Part shown: positions 57,231-61,576 of the stretch, in pieces | Layout: every line of letters begins with the position of its first letter | Position numbering within the stretch: position 1 is the first letter of the stretch | IMG/VR virus record: IMGVR_UViG_3300025289_000029 | Coordinates: 1 to 61,576 of that record | Origin: a virus | DNA: 61,576 nt | Direction: 5' to 3' (one strand) | Notes under the pieces: model-generated | Databases searched by the model: none | Told to the model about the DNA's origin: nothing | Seen by the model: the letters and a program-made list of their open reading frames with translations, nothing else | Program-made: the position numbers and the translations under genes

Positions 57231-58761
57231 CGATCAGCCTCCTCAAATTCTCCCCGCACTCAGAGAAGTCTACCGAGACAACCATCCTGATATTGTCATC
57301 CTCAAAGCTGCACAGGTCTTCATCTCCGAATGGCTTATCAATTGTTGCCTCTGGGTGACTGAAACAGGCTACGCTGGCAGAGGTAACGGACTCTATGTGA
57401 TGCCTAATCAGGTTCACATGGATGACTTCAGCCAGGGTCGCATAGGTGAGGCCATCCAACAGTCTCCTTATCTTTCAAAGCGCGTTACCAGTAACCGTAC
57501 CCGACTGCGTAAGATCGCAGGTAGAGCACTCTATCTTCGAGGCTCAGAGACAGTTATCCAGACCCGTTCTATCGATGCCGACATCGTTGTCAACGATGAA
57601 GTCGACCTCTTCCAAGAAGGAGCCGTAGAAAAGTCCAAAGAACGCTTAGGCTCCTCCGTCTCCCCGCTTTATCGCGCTGCCAGCCAGCCTACTTACCCCG
57701 AAGTTGGCATCGATGTGATGTACGAAGAAAGTGACAAACGTAAATGGTTCATCCCCTGTGGTCGTTGTGGTTACGATCAAACACTTACCTGGGATGACAA
57801 CATCGAGTTCACCACTGACCTTCAAAATGTTCGTATCGTTTGCATGAAGTGTAAGAAGCCTTTGGACATCTCCGCTGAAGGTCATTGGGTTGCTGGATAT
57901 CCAGGTAGAGATGTGCACGGTTATCACGTTAATAAACTGCTCTCTCCGCGTGCAAATCTGAAACAGATGCTTGCCCGCTTCTCAGCCGTTGAAGATGTTC
58001 AAAAACTCCAGTCTTTCTACAATGCCGACTTAGGTATTCCCTACCGTCCTCGTGGTGCTAAACCAAGCATTACCGACTTCGTTCGTGAGAACTATATCTG
58101 GAAAGAACCAGCAGGTAGGGACTCTTACATGGGCGTTGATGTTGGAACTCGTTTACATATCAGCATCATCGGACGTGAAGACTCTCTGACACCCTATCGT
58201 CTGATTGAACAGGTCTACGTTTCAGAGTTCGATGAACTTGACGCTATCTTTCGCAGATACGACCCCAAGTTGACAGTTATCGACGCTCGTGGAGACCCTC
58301 GAAAGACTCTTGAATGGGCTCAGAGATACCCCTACAAGGTCTATCGCTGGCAACACCACCCAAGCAAGACAGAGCCAGCCTGGAACGATGACACTCAAGA
58401 GGTCATGTTCGACCGCACTGCCATGCTCGATCTAATGTATGCATGGCTCAGAGCCCAACCTCCCAGATGTATCCTCCATTCACACATCTCTCCAGACTTC
58501 ACCGCTCAGCTAACGGCGCTTGTCAGAGAGCTTGTAAGAAAAGGTGGTGACGAAGGTCGCTTAGTCCCTCGATACACGTCTGCACGTCCAGACCACTACG
58601 CTTTTGCACTGGCGTTTGCTATAATGGCGGCAGCAGAGTTTGGGTCTAGAAGTACAGCTCAGGTGCAGACTGTACACAAAGACGAGCTGGTTCGGACATC
58701 TGTTGGACGGATACTCCCACGTTGGACGGGCTCTGAGATAGCGAGGAGATCATGGCGCTAA
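57058..58761 (+). CDS. Terminase large subunit, GpA-like
   Basis: 567 residues. ATPase: VILKAAQVFISEW in the Walker A place, DADIVVNDEVDLF Walker B. A zinc finger CGRCG ... CMKCKKP near residues 235-270, then a nuclease core with MGVDVGTR and VIDARGDPRKT, and PDHYAFALAF near the end. This is the lambda GpA type. The start is uncertain: ATG 57058 lies 170 bases inside the small-subunit gene in another frame with no good RBS; TTG near 57144 is an alternative. Confidence 0.85.
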   Translation: MPSIKRTSTPHQKSGPLSLHPKSQEYLRETLSKSILRPYQQEQTIDLLTWTAKYRRFNDQPPQILPALREVYRDNHPDIVILKAAQVFISEWLINCCLWVTETGYAGRGNGLYVMPNQVHMDDFSQGRIGEAIQQSPYLSKRVTSNRTRLRKIAGRALYLRGSETVIQTRSIDADIVVNDEVDLFQEGAVEKSKERLGSSVSPLYRAASQPTYPEVGIDVMYEESDKRKWFIPCGRCGYDQTLTWDDNIEFTTDLQNVRIVCMKCKKPLDISAEGHWVAGYPGRDVHGYHVNKLLSPRANLKQMLARFSAVEDVQKLQSFYNADLGIPYRPRGAKPSITDFVRENYIWKEPAGRDSYMGVDVGTRLHISIIGREDSLTPYRLIEQVYVSEFDELDAIFRRYDPKLTVIDARGDPRKTLEWAQRYPYKVYRWQHHPSKTEPAWNDDTQEVMFDRTAMLDLMYAWLRAQPPRCILHSHISPDFTAQLTALVRELVRKGGDEGRLVPRYTSARPDHYAFALAFAIMAAAEFGSRSTAQVQTVHKDELVRTSVGRILPRWTGSEIARRSWR

Positions 58762-58970
58762 TGTGTGTCTGTAAGGACGTTGGGCTGTTCAAACTCTTCT
58801 GGACTATACAGGTTGCTGAAGGTATCACTGCTGTCTATCTATTCTTGATGCCGTGTGCGCGTTGTAACCTCTCCGCGTATTCTACCTGGCTCGTAAGAAC
58901 TCACCCGAAGCTGTCTCAGCTCATCTCGAACTTGGTTAAACAGGAGACGGTCGTTGCCGCGACAGCCTAA
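58752..58970 (+). CDS. Small Cys-containing protein
   Basis: 72 residues, AGGAGA before ATG. Cys at MCVCKD and PCARCN could bind zinc; hydrophobic middle (FKLFWTIQVAEGITAVYLFLM). Overlaps terminase and portal genes. In lambda-like phages a small protein lies between terminase and portal; relation unclear. Confidence 0.5.
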   Translation: MALMCVCKDVGLFKLFWTIQVAEGITAVYLFLMPCARCNLSAYSTWLVRTHPKLSQLISNLVKQETVVAATA

Positions 58971-60342
58971 GTCCACACCAAAACCTCATGTGCGGATCAG
59001 CTCAACCGGACTCAAGCGTCTCGGTGGGAGAATCTTTGAAGAGTTCCTTGCTGAGCTTAGGTTCCCACAGGGTCTTCGGGCCTATGATGAGATGCGCAAG
59101 AACTCCGGCGTCGTTGGAGGCTTCTTACGCGCTATCGAAGCCAGCTTCAGGTCAGTCCGCTGGTTTACTGTTCCCGCAGATGACTCGCCCCGCGCTACAG
59201 CTCATGCTGCATTTGCAGAGTCCTGTCGTCGTGATATGCGCCTGTCTTGGGCATCTTACGTCTCCGACTCGATCACTTTCCTGCCGTTTGGATTCTCAGC
59301 AATGGAGATGGTTTTCAAGAGACGTGAAGGTCGGCAAGGTAAACCGCCTTCAATGTTCAGCGATGGGATGATCGGTTTCGATGAAATCCCGCTGATAGGC
59401 CACGACTCGATTATCGACTGGGCGTGGGATGAGCAAGACGTTAACCGTCTATCAGGCATCTGGCAGATAGCGCCTCCCACCTACCAGCGGGTGATGATCC
59501 CACGTGAGAAGTTCATGCTCTTTCGCACCAAGGCTGAAAAGGATAACCCCGAAGGCGAAAGTATTCTGCGCCAAGCCTACTACGACTACTATTCTATGCT
59601 GAGGCTCGAAGCCGTAGAGTCGATCTCTCTTGAACGTACTGGCGCTGGTATACCTGTTGTGACACTGCCAAAAGGTGCTACGACCAAAGCTGATGTAACC
59701 TCCGGTAGCGACGAAGAAGCTGCTGAAGAACTCGTTCGCTCTGTCCGTGTTGACGAACAAGGTGGTGTTATCGAACCTGAAGGTTGGAAGTTCAGGTTAG
59801 AGCGGCCTAATGGACGTGTAGACCCACAGCTTTTTGACTTAGCTATCAAACGCCACCGCTCCAGTATGCTGATGTCTGTTCTTGCTGTCTTCCTTGAGCT
59901 TGGTACAGCCAGGGTAGGCTCCTTCGCTCTTGCCAGCCAAGGTCAAAACTTCTTTGAAGCAGCCTTCGAGGGCTACGTAATGTCCTTTGAGGAGACCTAC
60001 AACGAAGAGGCCCTTCCACTGTTGTTCGCTCTCAACGGCGTAACCGATCTCCTGCCTAAGCTGACTCACGTCACTGTCGCAGGCGCAGATATCTCAGCTA
60101 TCGTTGAGGCCGTCCAGCGGTTGACACAGGAAGGCTATCTTGACTCCACCGACCCGATGATTCAGAACTACCTGAAAGACCTTATTAGACTTCCGCGTGG
60201 TGACACTGCCAAGGAACTTGAGGATATCACCAGGCCCAACCAGCCCTCATCTAACGGTGCGAGCCCTGGTGGAATTAAGCGTGACGAAGACGAAGACGAA
60301 GAAGACGATAACGGCATCGCTGAAGACGAGCTTGTCCGATGA
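58954..60342 (+). CDS. Portal protein, DUF935/Mu gp29-like
   Basis: 462 residues, TTG start with AGGAGA. FEEFLAELRFPQGLRAYDEMRKN, 'VGGFLRAIEASFRSVRWFTVP', YVSDSITFLPFGFSAMEMVF, and the later SGIWQIAPPTYQR fit the DUF935 portal family. Acidic end (DEDEDEEDDNG). Forms the ring through which DNA enters the head. Confidence 0.8.
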   Translation: MPRQPKSTPKPHVRISSTGLKRLGGRIFEEFLAELRFPQGLRAYDEMRKNSGVVGGFLRAIEASFRSVRWFTVPADDSPRATAHAAFAESCRRDMRLSWASYVSDSITFLPFGFSAMEMVFKRREGRQGKPPSMFSDGMIGFDEIPLIGHDSIIDWAWDEQDVNRLSGIWQIAPPTYQRVMIPREKFMLFRTKAEKDNPEGESILRQAYYDYYSMLRLEAVESISLERTGAGIPVVTLPKGATTKADVTSGSDEEAAEELVRSVRVDEQGGVIEPEGWKFRLERPNGRVDPQLFDLAIKRHRSSMLMSVLAVFLELGTARVGSFALASQGQNFFEAAFEGYVMSFEETYNEEALPLLFALNGVTDLLPKLTHVTVAGADISAIVEAVQRLTQEGYLDSTDPMIQNYLKDLIRLPRGDTAKELEDITRPNQPSSNGASPGGIKRDEDEDEEDDNGIAEDELVR

Positions 60343-60578
60343 GGTTGATTCTCAAGCCCAATGTTGTTCTTGCTGAACCCGTAGAGCTTCCCAGTTTGGT
60401 CTTCCTGCCTGACACAGTTCAAAGAACCGTTGTCTACGTTATACGGCAATCAGCGTATGCGGACGTGTCTATAGGTGATAAAGTCCTCTGCACACCGCAG
60501 GCTGGCCTGAAGATCAGGTCAAATGGGAGTCGCTTCGTTCTGTTAGACGCTGGTGACATCCTTGCGAGGTTGGAGTAA
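60339..60578 (+). CDS. GroES-like mini co-chaperonin
   Basis: 79 residues. The second half, SIGDKVLCTPQAGLKIRSNG then FVLLDAGDILARLE, lines up with GroES (V-x-V-G-D-x-V ... Y/AG-x-x-I ... D/E-E-x-x-L-x-x-x-x-D-I-L-A-x-x-E). First half LKPNVVLAEPV-E-LPSLVFLPDT matches the barrel start with a very short mobile loop. It would bind host GroEL to fold capsid or fibre proteins, as T4 gp31 does. ATG overlaps the portal stop. Confidence 0.75.
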   Translation: MRLILKPNVVLAEPVELPSLVFLPDTVQRTVVYVIRQSAYADVSIGDKVLCTPQAGLKIRSNGSRFVLLDAGDILARLE

Positions 60579-61576
60579 GTGCCGTTCACGATACCTAACG
60601 AGCAAGACGCCCCTTTTATAGACCAGTCTGAGATCGACAAGGTTGATGTAGACATCCTCGTTGCGGCTCTCAAAGGCGACGGCGTTTTAACAGGTTGCGC
60701 CGTCGCCGCTCAAGGTGTCCCTGATATGACCGTTGCGGTAGCCTCCGGTACAGTCCAAATCGCAGGTGCGACTGTAACTGTTGCCGCAGGCAATGTCACC
60801 ATTACTGCTGCTGACCCAACCAACCGACGTTTTGACCTGATTGTAGTCGATAGCAGCGGTGTAAAGTCTGCTGTTGCAGGGCCTGTTGCTGCGACTGCGC
60901 TTCTACCTGCTATCTTCCCTTCTGTTCCAGCGGACAGTGTTGTGTTGGCCGCTATCTTTATACCAGCGGCGGACGCAGCGATTCAGAGCAACCAGATTAT
61001 AGGTAAGCAAGTGATCATCAGTGGTGCTCCCAGTGGTGCTCCCACGACGGCGGACTACCTTGTGGGTAGTGTGCAGGGTGGGCTTAGCGCGGAGATTGTT
61101 GTCGGCACGACCCCTGGCGGCGAGCTGGGCGGGACGTGGGGTGCGCCGACGGTGGATGCGGTTCACTCCGGCTCGGCGCACGTCTTGGCCCATAGCGGCT
61201 TGACCGGCCTCGACGCGCCCGCCGACGACCACACGCAGCACCCTCTCCTCGTGGGCCGCGATCCCCCGCAAGACCTCTCCGGTGGCACACTGACGGGGCA
61301 GCAGTTCATCCTCCACGCCAACGCCTTTGACGCTACCGGCGTCCTGACGCTCGACCCCACTACGAGCACTCTCTCTAGCAGCCTGACCCTGGCCGTGGCT
61401 ACAGGGCTGCTGACGGCTGGCGTGCTTGGTGTCAAGACCAACATCATCATCGAGAGGACAGCGGCGGCGGGTGTCACCATCGACACCGCGCTCATCAAGG
61501 ACGGCTCGTTCCAGATTCCCGCAGGCATAAACGTAGGTCTCAAGGATAGTAATGGAAACCTGGTTCTTGACATCAG
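60579..61576 (+). CDS. Tail fibre-like protein, N-terminal part (cut by window end)
   Basis: 332 residues seen, GTG start right after the GroES-like stop. N-terminal part with IDKVDVDILVAALKGDGVLTG and repeated 'TVAVASGTVQIAG...VTVAAGNVTITAADPTNRRFDLIVVD' is a common phage fibre/baseplate-linked module. Then 'HSGSAHVLAHSGLTG...DHTQHPLL' and a Gly/Thr-rich stretch, typical of fibre shafts. The 3' end lies outside the window. Confidence 0.65.
   Translation, partial: MPFTIPNEQDAPFIDQSEIDKVDVDILVAALKGDGVLTGCAVAAQGVPDMTVAVASGTVQIAGATVTVAAGNVTITAADPTNRRFDLIVVDSSGVKSAVAGPVAATALLPAIFPSVPADSVVLAAIFIPAADAAIQSNQIIGKQVIISGAPSGAPTTADYLVGSVQGGLSAEIVVGTTPGGELGGTWGAPTVDAVHSGSAHVLAHSGLTGLDAPADDHTQHPLLVGRDPPQDLSGGTLTGQQFILHANAFDATGVLTLDPTTSTLSSSLTLAVATGLLTAGVLGVKTNIIIERTAAAGVTIDTALIKDGSFQIPAGINVGLKDSNGNLVLDI

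Noticed and set aside
1-61576. Circular closure of the window
   Set aside because: The fibre-like gene at the right end and the fragment at the left end are in different frames if joined directly, and no terminal repeat is seen.

Overview
The window is most of the genome of a tailed double-stranded DNA bacteriophage, probably a long-tailed (siphovirus-like) one, with about half G+C. The evidence is a full virion set (terminase, portal, capsid protease, major capsid, tube, tape measure, tail tip), a phage replication set (family A polymerase, primase/helicase, recombinase-type ATPase, RecB/Cas4-like nuclease, B12-dependent ribonucleotide reductase) and a lysis set (amidase, lysozyme-like protein, holin candidates). 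Genes are tightly packed with ATGA/TGATG overlaps, GTG and TTG starts are common, and ribosome sites are AGGAGG-like. Promoters are ordinary bacterial TTGACA/TATAAT types. One LexA-type box of the Gram-positive/actinobacterial form (GAAC-N4-GTTC) hints at a host from such a lineage, but the host cannot be named. Both window ends cut genes, and a direct end-to-end join does not keep the reading frame, so the ends are probably not adjacent.

Layout: 1-18.55 kb (+) continues the virion operon: small membrane proteins, a large fusion (degenerate metallo-beta-lactamase fold, Dam-type DNA adenine methylase, XkdF-type capsid protease), scaffold, decoration, major capsid, head-tail connectors, two tube-like paralogues, a tail chaperone with a T TTT TTA -1 frameshift, tape measure, and two large tail-tip proteins. 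18.56-22.2 kb (-): DNA polymerase, macro domain, a small protein, uracil-DNA glycosylase. 22.2-24 kb (+): HTH protein, GIY-YIG remnant, XPF/ERCC4 nuclease. 23.8-32.8 kb (-): zinc-ribbon proteins, endolysin, lysozyme-like protein, split NrdJ reductase, Sak4-like ATPase, Cas4-like nuclease and a putative single-strand binding protein. 33.0-35.8 kb (+): primase/helicase, Vsr-like nuclease, SLOG protein. 35.8-37.2 kb (-): small genes. 37.2-37.97 kb: an 800-base regulatory region with divergent promoters, two predicted small RNAs and three copies of a hairpin element.

38-49.7 kb (+): a long accessory operon of small zinc-ribbon proteins, a second DNA methylase, a second Vsr-like nuclease, an ABC-2 type membrane protein, and a MoxR-like AAA+ ATPase next to a protein with HExxH and von Willebrand A domains (CobS/CobT-like arrangement). 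49.7-51.1 kb is non-coding, with a long hairpin, a strong terminator and an array of degenerate GTTGGC-rich repeats. 51.1-52.6 kb (+) is a small cargo module with different codon use behind the LexA-type box. 52.8-55.2 kb (-): ATP-grasp, DUF4326, phosphoribosyltransferase and an XRE repressor. 55.3-61.6 kb (+): HNH protein, holin candidate, terminase, portal, a GroES-like mini co-chaperonin and the start of a fibre-like gene that leads back to the virion operon.

A repressor with its own operator-bearing promoter is present, but no integrase was recognised. A 13-bp palindrome, GCGAAACTTTCGC, recurs in early promoters at 22.19 and 32.9 kb and is probably the operator of one regulator.
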